Origin: CAMBDR01 sp046597185
GTDB lineage: Bacteria > Pseudomonadota > Gammaproteobacteria > Burkholderiales > Burkholderiaceae_D
Direction of reading: 5' to 3'
NCBI GenBank assembly: GCA_046597185.1
Contig: JBKJLF010000485.1
Location: 1-8,948 of the forward strand
Length of the DNA stretch: 8,948 bases
The translations under genes and the position numbers were made by a program. The notes under the pieces are model-generated. The model saw only the letters and a program-made list of their open reading frames with translations. It was not told the origin of the DNA and did no database searches. Every line of letters starts with the position of its first letter. The stretch's first letter is position 1. Positions 1 through 5,316 of this stretch are shown here, piece after piece.

Positions 1-62
1 ATCGCCAACATGGCCCCCGGCGGCCGAGGACTGGAGCCCCAGGTTTTGAGTACCGTGATTAA
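1..62 (+). CDS. Possible 3' end of an unidentified gene entering from the left
   Basis: The third plus-strand frame is open from the window edge to a TAA at 60-62. It encodes a short Arg/Pro/Gly-rich tail ending in GAPGFEYRD. The first about 50 bases are clearly more GC-rich than the DNA that follows, which fits a coding end followed by a spacer. Basic Gly/Arg-rich tails of this kind occur at the ends of RNA-binding proteins such as DEAD-box helicases, but 19 residues are far too few to identify a family. The first frame is also open, to 117, so the choice of frame is uncertain. From 63 to 139 I see nothing else recognisable. Confidence 0.22.
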   Translation, partial: RQHGPRRPRTGAPGFEYRD

Positions 63-139
63 CTCACAACGCCAACCCAACTCGCGCCAACGCACGCAGG
101 TTTGCAAGACTTCATAATCGAGGCTATCCATTGCAGCGG

Positions 140-170
140 TCTATTTCCAGTCTATTTCCAGTCTATTTCA
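140..170. repeat. 11-bp tandem repeat, about 2.8 copies
   Basis: The unit TCTATTTCCAG occurs at 140-150 and 151-161, and a partial third copy TCTATTTCA lies at 162-170. The third copy overlaps the last codons and the TAG stop (163-165) of the TetR-family gene, so the array looks like a duplication of the gene's own 3' end. The unit is not a multiple of three and lies beyond the stop, so it does not lengthen the protein. Replication slippage is the simplest origin. Confidence 0.85.
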
Positions 171-828
171 ATTGTTTCAGATATTCTTCTGACAGCTTTT
201 CAAACAGCATATGCGTTTCATCGCGCAAATACGGCCCGATCAGCGACAATACCTGATAGCAACCGCGTGCCAAGGCATCGGACATGGCTTGCTGTTCGGT
301 ATATTTACGGGGATTGCGCACATATTCGTAAGACAGCCAATAGGTTGCCACCACCACCATATTAGTCGCCATGGCTTCGATTTGCTTGTCCGATGCATCC
401 ATCGCACCTTCTTTGCGCAAATCTTCACACAATTGACGCGCCACTTTGATTTTATGCGCCAGGATTTGCTTGAAGTGTAATTCCAGTTTGCGATTGCGCG
501 ATAGCAAATCGCTCAAATCGCGATAAAAGAAGCGAAAACGCCAAATTAACTCAAACATCAGATGCAGATAGAGCCAGACATCTTCAATATTCGAACGACG
601 CCCATCCGGCACCGCCAAAATACGTTCAATGTCTTGCTCAAACTGCAAAAAGATAGAATTGACGATATCGTCTTTATTGCGAAAATGATAATATAAATTG
701 CCTGGCGAAATATTCAATTCCTCGGCGATCACAGTGGTCGTGATATTGGGTTCCCCGAATTCATTGAACAGACGCAAAGACAATTCCAAAATTCGTTCGC
801 GTGTGCGGCGTGGCGCTTTTTGTAGCAT
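163..828 (-). CDS. TetR/AcrR-family transcriptional regulator
   Basis: This is a 221-residue protein, a normal TetR length. An N-terminal helix-turn-helix domain covers about residues 8-55: the first helix contains TRERILELSLRLFNEFG, and the recognition region is TTTVIAEELNISPGNLYYHF. The C-terminal ligand and dimer domain (about 80-205) is helical and rich in aromatic residues (WRFRFFYRDLSDLL, ATYWLSYEYV). It resembles the TetR subgroup with the BTRP-type C-terminal domain, and the ligand cannot be deduced. The ATG at 826-828 has an AGGAAAG ribosome-binding site about ten bases upstream. It is the last of three co-oriented genes, separated from the patatin gene by 145 bp. Its closeness to lipid genes makes it a candidate local regulator, possibly responding to an acyl compound, but that is inference. 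Its 3' end is duplicated as a tandem repeat. Confidence 0.93.
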   Translation of the reverse strand: MLQKAPRRTRERILELSLRLFNEFGEPNITTTVIAEELNISPGNLYYHFRNKDDIVNSIFLQFEQDIERILAVPDGRRSNIEDVWLYLHLMFELIWRFRFFYRDLSDLLSRNRKLELHFKQILAHKIKVARQLCEDLRKEGAMDASDKQIEAMATNMVVVATYWLSYEYVRNPRKYTEQQAMSDALARGCYQVLSLIGPYLRDETHMLFEKLSEEYLKQLK

Positions 829-973
829 GGCGGCAAATCTTTCCTGTCAGCTTCAGATATCGCCTAGGATACCACCGTTTTTGCATTCTCAAAAAATATT
901 GCACGAATTGACGATATTCGGGTTCTTACTGAACAACATTGACCACCCCCGATCCAGCCTGATCCGCTGTCAG
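829..973 (-). promoter_or_regulatory. AT-rich spacer upstream of the TetR-family gene
   Basis: This 145-bp gap is long enough to carry a promoter for the regulator. No convincing -35/-10 pair stands out; the best minus-strand -10 candidate is TATCCT at about 870-875. Two weak dyads are visible: GTTC-N5-GAAC at 922-934 and GAAT-N7-ATTC at 905-919. Either could be an autoregulatory operator, as TetR proteins often bind just upstream of their own gene, but four-base arms are weak evidence. A nine-base direct repeat, CTGTCAGCT, lies at 844-852 and 967-975, at the two ends of the spacer. I see no intrinsic terminator after the patatin gene, so read-through into the regulator is possible. Confidence 0.3.
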
Positions 974-2203
974 CTAGCCATTTGCCACCTTCAAATAACG
1001 CGCCAGATCATCCAGCACATCATTTAAGGCTGTCACGGAAAAATGATGATTTTTCTCGGTTGCAGGTTTTTTCACCAGACTTAAACTGACATCTTGCAAA
1101 ACAGGCAATTTCAAGCGCAATCCATGGGCCGCCAATTTCGGACCAATTTCATCGCGCCGCTCCCACAACATCATGCGGGTGTTTTGATACGCATTTTCGC
1201 ACATGCGGCGGCGATTGCTATAGCTAAAAATATTGGTAAAAAACATTTCACTGTCTTCCTTGCTAGGCTGAAACAACAGGATTTCCGTGTCGGGATACAT
1301 TGCAGCATAATTGCCCATGCCCGCTTCCAGGCGCGAATGCAAGATCGAGCGTAAGGTTTGTGATACCACGTTCACCAGGCCACCCGTCGCCAAACGCCCC
1401 TGCCCATGCATATTGCCGGAACTATACGGCACAATCGGATTAACACAAAATAACACATCAATATCTTCTGCCAGCGCAATCGAGGCGTGCATGGTTTTAT
1501 GCAAAGCGCCATCCACAAATTGCCGCCCTGCAATTTCGACCGGAGGAAAAAGGCCCGGCACCGAGGCACTGGCTTGCACCGCCACCGAAATCGGTACATG
1601 ATCCCACCCTGGCGCGCCAAAATTGACCGAGGTGCCAGAATCCAGATCCGTTGCCACAACAATAAGCTTATGCTCCAAGTGCCGAAAATCATTGGTGCGC
1701 AAACCAATCGAAAAGGTGGCTCGCAAAAACTCATCAATCCCGTCATTGGATAGAATACCCGTTGGCAGCGCTTCTTTCATGCGCTCAAATGACTCCAATA
1801 TGCCTGCCTTGCCCGCGCGCCGCACGTAACGATAAAGCGAAGTGGCGAACAAGCCCGGTATCATTTGAATACGTGTGCCAAATTCCCTCCAAGCGGGCTT
1901 CATCAAGATTTCAGGTTTGAAGAAATAGGGTGTGTCGGATTCGGGCGTATCACTTTCAATAAAAATACGGCACATTTGATGCGGGGTAATGCCATTGGCC
2001 AAAGCCGAAGCTATGATGCCCCCGGCGCTAACGCCCACATAGATATCGGCGTTATTTAAATCCAGGCCTTCAATGGACTCTTCAATTGCGGCCAAGGCAC
2101 CAATTTCATACACGGCCCCCAATGGCCCACCTCCCGCCAAAGCCAAGCCTATGCGTGGGCGACGGCAAGCTTTTTTACCCTTAAAGTCTAATATAGTAGC
2201 CAT
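974..2203 (-). CDS. Patatin-like phospholipase (acyl hydrolase)
   Basis: This 409-residue protein carries the complete catalytic set of the patatin family, which hydrolyses acyl ester bonds in phospholipids or other lipids with a Ser-Asp dyad. The oxyanion-hole motif GGGPLG is at residues 24-29, the nucleophile motif GVSAG at 57-61 (Ser59), and the DGA motif VDGAL around Asp231. The patatin domain spans about residues 17-245, followed by a helical C-terminal extension of about 160 residues with no recognised domain. There is no signal peptide or clear membrane segment, so a cytoplasmic or peripheral location is likely. The ATG at 2201-2203 has an AAGGA ribosome-binding site six bases upstream. 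An intrinsic terminator lies directly upstream of that site, so expression must come from read-through or from a start very close to the gene. Proximity to a phasin suggests action at a lipid or polyester granule surface, which is inference. Confidence 0.93.
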   Translation of the reverse strand: MATILDFKGKKACRRPRIGLALAGGGPLGAVYEIGALAAIEESIEGLDLNNADIYVGVSAGGIIASALANGITPHQMCRIFIESDTPESDTPYFFKPEILMKPAWREFGTRIQMIPGLFATSLYRYVRRAGKAGILESFERMKEALPTGILSNDGIDEFLRATFSIGLRTNDFRHLEHKLIVVATDLDSGTSVNFGAPGWDHVPISVAVQASASVPGLFPPVEIAGRQFVDGALHKTMHASIALAEDIDVLFCVNPIVPYSSGNMHGQGRLATGGLVNVVSQTLRSILHSRLEAGMGNYAAMYPDTEILLFQPSKEDSEMFFTNIFSYSNRRRMCENAYQNTRMMLWERRDEIGPKLAAHGLRLKLPVLQDVSLSLVKKPATEKNHHFSVTALNDVLDDLARYLKVANG

Positions 2204-2209
2204 GATACG

Positions 2210-2231
2210 TCCTTTTTTTCAAAAAAAAAGG
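2210..2231 (-). promoter_or_regulatory. Hairpin covering the patatin ribosome-binding site
   Basis: On the minus strand, CC plus seven T (2231-2223) can pair with seven A plus GG (2219-2211) across a three-base TTG loop. The 3' arm contains AAGG of the AAGGA ribosome-binding site (2214-2210). The CC at 2231-2230 is also part of the stem of the upstream terminator, so the two structures cannot form together. The stem is mostly A-U and therefore weak. Confidence 0.4.
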
Positions 2232-2256
2232 CCTATGCCAAATAAAGCACAAGCCT
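2221..2256 (-). terminator. Intrinsic terminator after the phasin gene
   Basis: Read on the minus strand, AGGCTTGTGC (2256-2247) pairs with GCATAGGCCT (2238-2229) over ten base pairs, two of them G-U. The eight-base loop is TTTATTTG, and an uninterrupted run of eight T follows (2228-2221). This is the classical rho-independent layout, about 40 bases after the phasin stop codon. A second small hairpin, TGCCGC/GCGGCA at 2269-2287, lies between the stop and the terminator and has no T-run. The T-run ends 17 bases before the patatin ATG. Confidence 0.85.
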
Positions 2257-2296
2257 GTTTATCGTTGCTGCCGCCCCGGAAGCGGCATTCATCACA

Positions 2297-2968
2297 TTAC
2301 TCGTTTGCAGTTGGTGTTGCCTCTGCACTGCCAGCCGCTACCGGATTAGCTTTTTTGCTTGCTATCTTTTTAGGTGCCGCTTTAGATACTGCTTTAGGTG
2401 CGGCTTTCTTAACCGGGGCTTTCTTGGGCGCTACCGGACGCGGCATTGTAGCCTTCACAGCAGCGGCAGCAGGGCCTGCTTTTGCCACAACCTTCGTGGC
2501 TGTTTTGACAGCAGGGGCAGCAACTTTTTTCGCCTTGGGCGCATCTGCCACACCCGACTTTTTGCCGGACAATTCGGCGACGGCCTTACTTAATTCTTCC
2601 ACCCGTTGCGTCAACATCTGGATGTCTTTTTGGGTTGGCACGCCCATGCTCACCAAAGCGCGGGAAACCCGGTCTTCAAACACCTGTTCCAATTTATCCC
2701 ACGAACCAGTTGCCTGCTTGCTGACGCCATCGGCCATTTTGGTGACCGTGCCTGTCACATCGGAAACCCCGTTTTCCGCGAATTTTTGCGTGCGCTTTTG
2801 CAAATCCGTGCCTTCCTTGACCAGCTTGGTAAAAACTTTACCACCTTCTTCCTGAGCCTTGGCAAATGCACCCAAGCCAGCTTGCCAAATTTGCTGCGCA
2901 GAAGTGCGCACTGCATTGACCAATTGTTTGTCGTCGGTCTTGCCTGTTGATTTTAATTTTTTTACCAT
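2297..2968 (-). CDS. Phasin family protein (PhaF/PhaI type) with histone-like tail
   Basis: This 223-residue protein has two parts. Residues about 14-138 form the phasin domain, which coats polyhydroxyalkanoate granules; the typical motif is AQQIWQAGLGAFAKAQEEGG at 24-43. It ends in a heptad-like segment (about 113-135, IQMLTQRVEELSKAVAEL) that probably forms a coiled coil for oligomerisation. Residues about 140-223 are a low-complexity Lys/Ala/Pro tail with AKP-like repeats, as in PhaF and histone H1-like proteins, where such tails bind DNA and link granules to the nucleoid. I chose the ATG at 2966-2968 because it has GGGAG seven bases upstream and starts the family's usual MVKK-type N-terminus; an in-frame extension to 3019 lacks this support. 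The gene is first in a minus-strand series and is closed by its own terminator. No PHA synthase gene is in the window, so the granule could be PHA or a neutral lipid. Confidence 0.93.
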   Translation of the reverse strand: MVKKLKSTGKTDDKQLVNAVRTSAQQIWQAGLGAFAKAQEEGGKVFTKLVKEGTDLQKRTQKFAENGVSDVTGTVTKMADGVSKQATGSWDKLEQVFEDRVSRALVSMGVPTQKDIQMLTQRVEELSKAVAELSGKKSGVADAPKAKKVAAPAVKTATKVVAKAGPAAAAVKATMPRPVAPKKAPVKKAAPKAVSKAAPKKIASKKANPVAAGSAEATPTANE

Positions 2969-2993
2969 TACCTGCTCCCAATATTTAAAACTG

Positions 2994-3036
2994 AAAAAGT
3001 CGGAACAACCGACGGACATTCAATCATGCCATTGTA
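2994..3036 (-). promoter_or_regulatory. Putative phasin promoter and leader hairpin
   Basis: On the minus strand a TACAAT hexamer at 3036-3031 differs from the consensus -10 by one base; no good -35 lies at the right distance. A start near 3024 would give a leader of about 55 bases. That leader contains a perfect GTCGG-TTGTT-CCGAC dyad (3013-2999) followed directly by five T (2998-2994). The dyad could be a weak attenuator or a protein-binding site. The five-base stem is short, so both readings are tentative. Confidence 0.35.
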
Positions 3037-3067
3037 ACGGCCAAATCTAGAGATGGGGTTCTAAACG

Positions 3068-3097
3068 CAGGGCAATAATTGCACGATCCAGGGCAAT
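3068..3097. promoter_or_regulatory. Candidate operator: direct repeat CAGGGCAAT and palindrome GCAATAATTGC
   Basis: CAGGGCAAT occurs at 3068-3076 and again at 3089-3097. The copies are exactly 21 bp apart, about two helical turns, so they face the same side of the DNA. The first copy overlaps a perfect 11-bp palindrome, GCAATAATTGC, at 3072-3082. The element lies roughly mid-way between the divergent phasin and acyl-CoA reductase genes. This is a plausible place for a shared regulator, but the binding protein is unknown. Confidence 0.4.
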
Positions 3098-3133
3098 TCG
3101 TGGCGAAACGGAAACGCAAATCGCTGCTATCCC

Positions 3134-3162
3134 TTGCTTATTTTTGCTTATTCTTGATTATT
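3134..3162 (+). repeat. Three helically phased copies of TTGCTTATT
   Basis: TTGCTTATT lies at 3134-3142 and 3144-3152, and the variant TTGATTATT at 3154-3162. Each start is exactly 10 bp after the previous one. The third copy contains the proposed -35 hexamer of the acyl-CoA reductase promoter. A fourth exact copy is at 3200-3208, downstream of the proposed start. The array may bind an activator or repressor, or simply be an AT-rich UP-like element with slippage origin. Confidence 0.6.
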
Positions 3163-3181
3163 ACGTCTGTCCCTGTAATAT
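3154..3181 (+). promoter_or_regulatory. Putative sigma-70 promoter of the acyl-CoA reductase gene
   Basis: A TTGATT hexamer (3154-3159) is followed after 16 bp by TAATAT (3176-3181); each matches the consensus at four of six positions. The predicted start near 3188 gives a leader of about 47 bases, ending in a strong GGAGGAG ribosome-binding site. The tandem TTGCTTATT copies overlap and precede the -35. Confidence 0.45.
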
Positions 3182-3192
3182 GGAGCGTTGTC

Positions 3193-3203
3193 GCAAAGAT
3201 TGC
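3193..3203. promoter_or_regulatory. Second GCAA-N3-TTGC palindrome
   Basis: GCAAAGATTGC shares the pattern GCAA-N3-TTGC with the palindrome at 3072-3082, 121 bp away. The two copies flank the proposed reductase promoter, and this one lies just after the predicted start. A protein bound here could block transcription, and a pair could support DNA looping. Four-base arms occur by chance quite often, so the support is the pairing and position rather than the motif itself. Confidence 0.3.
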
Positions 3204-3234
3204 TTATTGTGTGTTTTTATGGAGGAGAGTAACC

Positions 3235-5223
3235 ATGCAGTATTTCATCACCGGAGCCACGGGCTTCATCGGTAAACGTCTGGTCAAAAAACTGCTGGCA
3301 CGTAAAGGCAGTGTGGTGTACTTCCTGATGCGAGAGGGTAGCCGCGATAAACTATCTGGCTTGCTTGAGTATTGGGGCACCACCAAAGCCAAAGCCATTC
3401 CGGTTTATGGCGATTTATGTAGCGCCAATCTTGGCGTGTCCAAAGAAGATATCAAAAACTTGAAGGACAAGGTTGATCATTTCTTTCACTTGGCTGCAAT
3501 TTATGACATGAAGGCCGGTGCCGAAGAACAAATGGAAACCAATGTCGCGGGCACGCGCAATGCCATTAGTCTGGCTGCCGCAGTCAACGCCAAATGCTTC
3601 CACCATACAAGCTCGATTGCGGCAGCGGGCATGTACGAAGGCATTTTTCGCGAAGATATGTTTGAAGAAGCCGAAGGCCTTGACCGACCGTATTTTTCCA
3701 CCAAGCATGAATCAGAAAAAATCGTGCGCGAAGAATGTAAAGTGCCTTGGCGCGTGTATCGTCCCGGCTTGGTCGTGGGCGATTCCCAAACTGGCGAAAT
3801 GGATAAAATCGATGGCCCTTACTACTTTTTCAAATTAATCCAACGCATTCGCCAGGTATTACCGCCGTGGATGCCCACTATCGGGATCGAAGGCGGGCGC
3901 ATCAATATTGTGCCTGTCGATTATGTGGTGAGTGCGATGGATCATATCGCGCATCAACCCAATCTCGATGGCAAAGCCTTCCACTTGACCGACCCTGAAC
4001 CCAAGCGCGTCGGTGAGGTGCTCAATACGCTATGCCGTGCAGCCCATGCACCGACCATGAGTATTCGTATCAATGCCGCGCTACTCGGGTTTATTCCCAA
4101 AAGTGTCAAAAAAGGCTTGATGAGTTTAACGCCAGTGCGACGCGTCATCGAAGCAATTATGAAAGACCTGGCACTACCGTCGGAAGTCATGTTTTTTGTC
4201 AACTACCCTACCCGCTTTGACAACCGCGATGCCGACAACGCACTCAAAGGCAGCGGCATCACCTGTCCACCGCTGGAAAGCTATGCCGCACCGATTTGGG
4301 ACTATTGGGAGCGCAATCTCGACCCGGATCTGTTCATCGACCGCACGCTGCACGGCCAGGTTCGGGGCAAAGTGGTGTTGATTACGGGTGGTTCTTCCGG
4401 GATTGGTTTGGCCACGGCACATAAAATGGCAGAAGCGGGCGCGATTACCATTATTTGCGGTCGCGATGAAGAAAAATTGGCCGAAGCGAAAAAGGAAATC
4501 AATGATCGCGGCTTTGAGGTCATCACCTATTCAATGGATGCGGCAGATATGGCCGATTGCGACCGTTTCGTTCAACTCTTAGTCGAAAACCATGGCGGGG
4601 TGGATGTATTGGTCAATAATGCGGGCCGTTCGATTCGTCGCGCGATTGAATCTTCGTATGACCGCTTCCACGACTTTGAGCGCACCATGCAACTCAATTA
4701 CTTTGGTTGCCTGCGCCTGACCATGGGCTTGCTACCCAGCATGATCGCCAAAAAGCATGGTCACATTATCAATATTTCATCGATTGGGGTATTGACCAAC
4801 GCGCCGCGCTTCTCGGCCTATGTTGCCTCCAAAGCCGCACTGGAAGCATGGACCCGTTGTGCCTCATCCGAACTGGCTGACCGTGGCATCAAGTTCACCA
4901 CCATCAACATGCCATTGGTACGCACACCAATGATTGCACCAACCAAGTTGTATCAAAACGTGCCGACTTTGTCGCCTGAAGATGCCGCCGAATTGATTGC
5001 AGAAGCGACGGTGTATAAACCAGTGCGGATTGCGACCAGGGTGGGTATTTTTGGTCAGGTACTGCATGCCTTGATGCCGCGCATGGCGCAAACGGTGTTA
5101 AATACCACCTTCCGCATGTTCCCGGATTCGGATGCGGCCAAGGGGGATACCAGCAAGAAGCCAACGCAGTTATCAGCCGACCAAATGGCAATGCAGCAAT
5201 TGTTGAAGGGTGTTCACTTCTAA
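3235..5223 (+). CDS. Two-domain fatty acyl-CoA reductase, alcohol-forming (Marinobacter FAR type)
   Basis: This 662-residue cytoplasmic enzyme joins two NAD(P)-binding Rossmann domains. The N-terminal extended-SDR domain (about 1-370) has TGATGFIG at 7-14, the serine pair at 126-127 and Tyr153-x3-Lys157. The C-terminal classical SDR domain (about 376-620) has TGGSSGIG at 384-391, NNAG at 461-464, Ser515/516 and Tyr529-x3-Lys533. Both catalytic sets are intact. Length and many segments, for example GEMDKIDGPYYFFK and ISSIGVLTNAPRFSAYV, match from memory the characterised Marinobacter aquaeolei enzyme Maqu_2220 (about 661 residues). That enzyme reduces fatty acyl-CoA through the aldehyde to fatty alcohol with NADPH, feeding wax ester synthesis. 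I chose the ATG at 3235 because GGAGGAG (3221-3227) lies seven bases upstream and the Rossmann strand begins at once. An upstream in-frame extension from a TTG at 3079 covers promoter DNA. The gene is divergent from the phasin and convergent with the GMC gene. No wax synthase gene is in the window. Confidence 0.93.
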   Translation: MQYFITGATGFIGKRLVKKLLARKGSVVYFLMREGSRDKLSGLLEYWGTTKAKAIPVYGDLCSANLGVSKEDIKNLKDKVDHFFHLAAIYDMKAGAEEQMETNVAGTRNAISLAAAVNAKCFHHTSSIAAAGMYEGIFREDMFEEAEGLDRPYFSTKHESEKIVREECKVPWRVYRPGLVVGDSQTGEMDKIDGPYYFFKLIQRIRQVLPPWMPTIGIEGGRINIVPVDYVVSAMDHIAHQPNLDGKAFHLTDPEPKRVGEVLNTLCRAAHAPTMSIRINAALLGFIPKSVKKGLMSLTPVRRVIEAIMKDLALPSEVMFFVNYPTRFDNRDADNALKGSGITCPPLESYAAPIWDYWERNLDPDLFIDRTLHGQVRGKVVLITGGSSGIGLATAHKMAEAGAITIICGRDEEKLAEAKKEINDRGFEVITYSMDAADMADCDRFVQLLVENHGGVDVLVNNAGRSIRRAIESSYDRFHDFERTMQLNYFGCLRLTMGLLPSMIAKKHGHIINISSIGVLTNAPRFSAYVASKAALEAWTRCASSELADRGIKFTTINMPLVRTPMIAPTKLYQNVPTLSPEDAAELIAEATVYKPVRIATRVGIFGQVLHALMPRMAQTVLNTTFRMFPDSDAAKGDTSKKPTQLSADQMAMQQLLKGVHF

Positions 5224-5236
5224 GCTATTGTTGCGA

Positions 5237-5266
5237 GGTGGCAGGTTCGCAAACCTGCCGCCATTT
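5237..5266 (+). terminator. Hairpin after the acyl-CoA reductase gene
   Basis: GGTGGCAGGTT (5237-5247) pairs with AACCTGCCGCC (5252-5262) over eleven base pairs, one of them T-G, with a CGCA loop. It begins 14 bases after the stop codon and is followed only by ATTT, so the T-run is weak. It probably ends the reductase transcript or protects its 3' end. The rest of the 93-bp convergent gap holds little else; an imperfect CTGAG/CTCAG dyad spans 5304-5320 across the GMC stop codon. Confidence 0.6.
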
Positions 5267-5316
5267 AAAGCAGCAGCGGATCCGAAAACCTGCTTGCCCC
5301 GTACTGAGCTTGGTAC

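Noticed and set aside
2073..2855. A 260-codon plus-strand open frame opposite the phasin and patatin start
   Set aside because: It is antisense to a well-supported phasin and patatin; its Ala-rich composition merely mirrors the phasin's Lys/Ala tail, and it crosses the intrinsic terminator.
2969..3019. Upstream extension of the phasin to a start at 3019
   Set aside because: The extra residues have no family resemblance and run through the dyad and T-run, while the ATG at 2968 has a good ribosome-binding site.
3079..3234. N-terminal extension of the acyl-CoA reductase with an apparent membrane segment
   Set aside because: The extension starts at a TTG without a ribosome-binding site and translates the AT-rich promoter region. 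A strong GGAGGAG precedes the ATG at 3235, where the Rossmann fold begins.
3204..4526. Several minus-strand frames of 60-97 codons inside the acyl-CoA reductase gene
   Set aside because: They are shadows of a strongly conserved coding sequence, with no ribosome-binding sites or recognisable domains.
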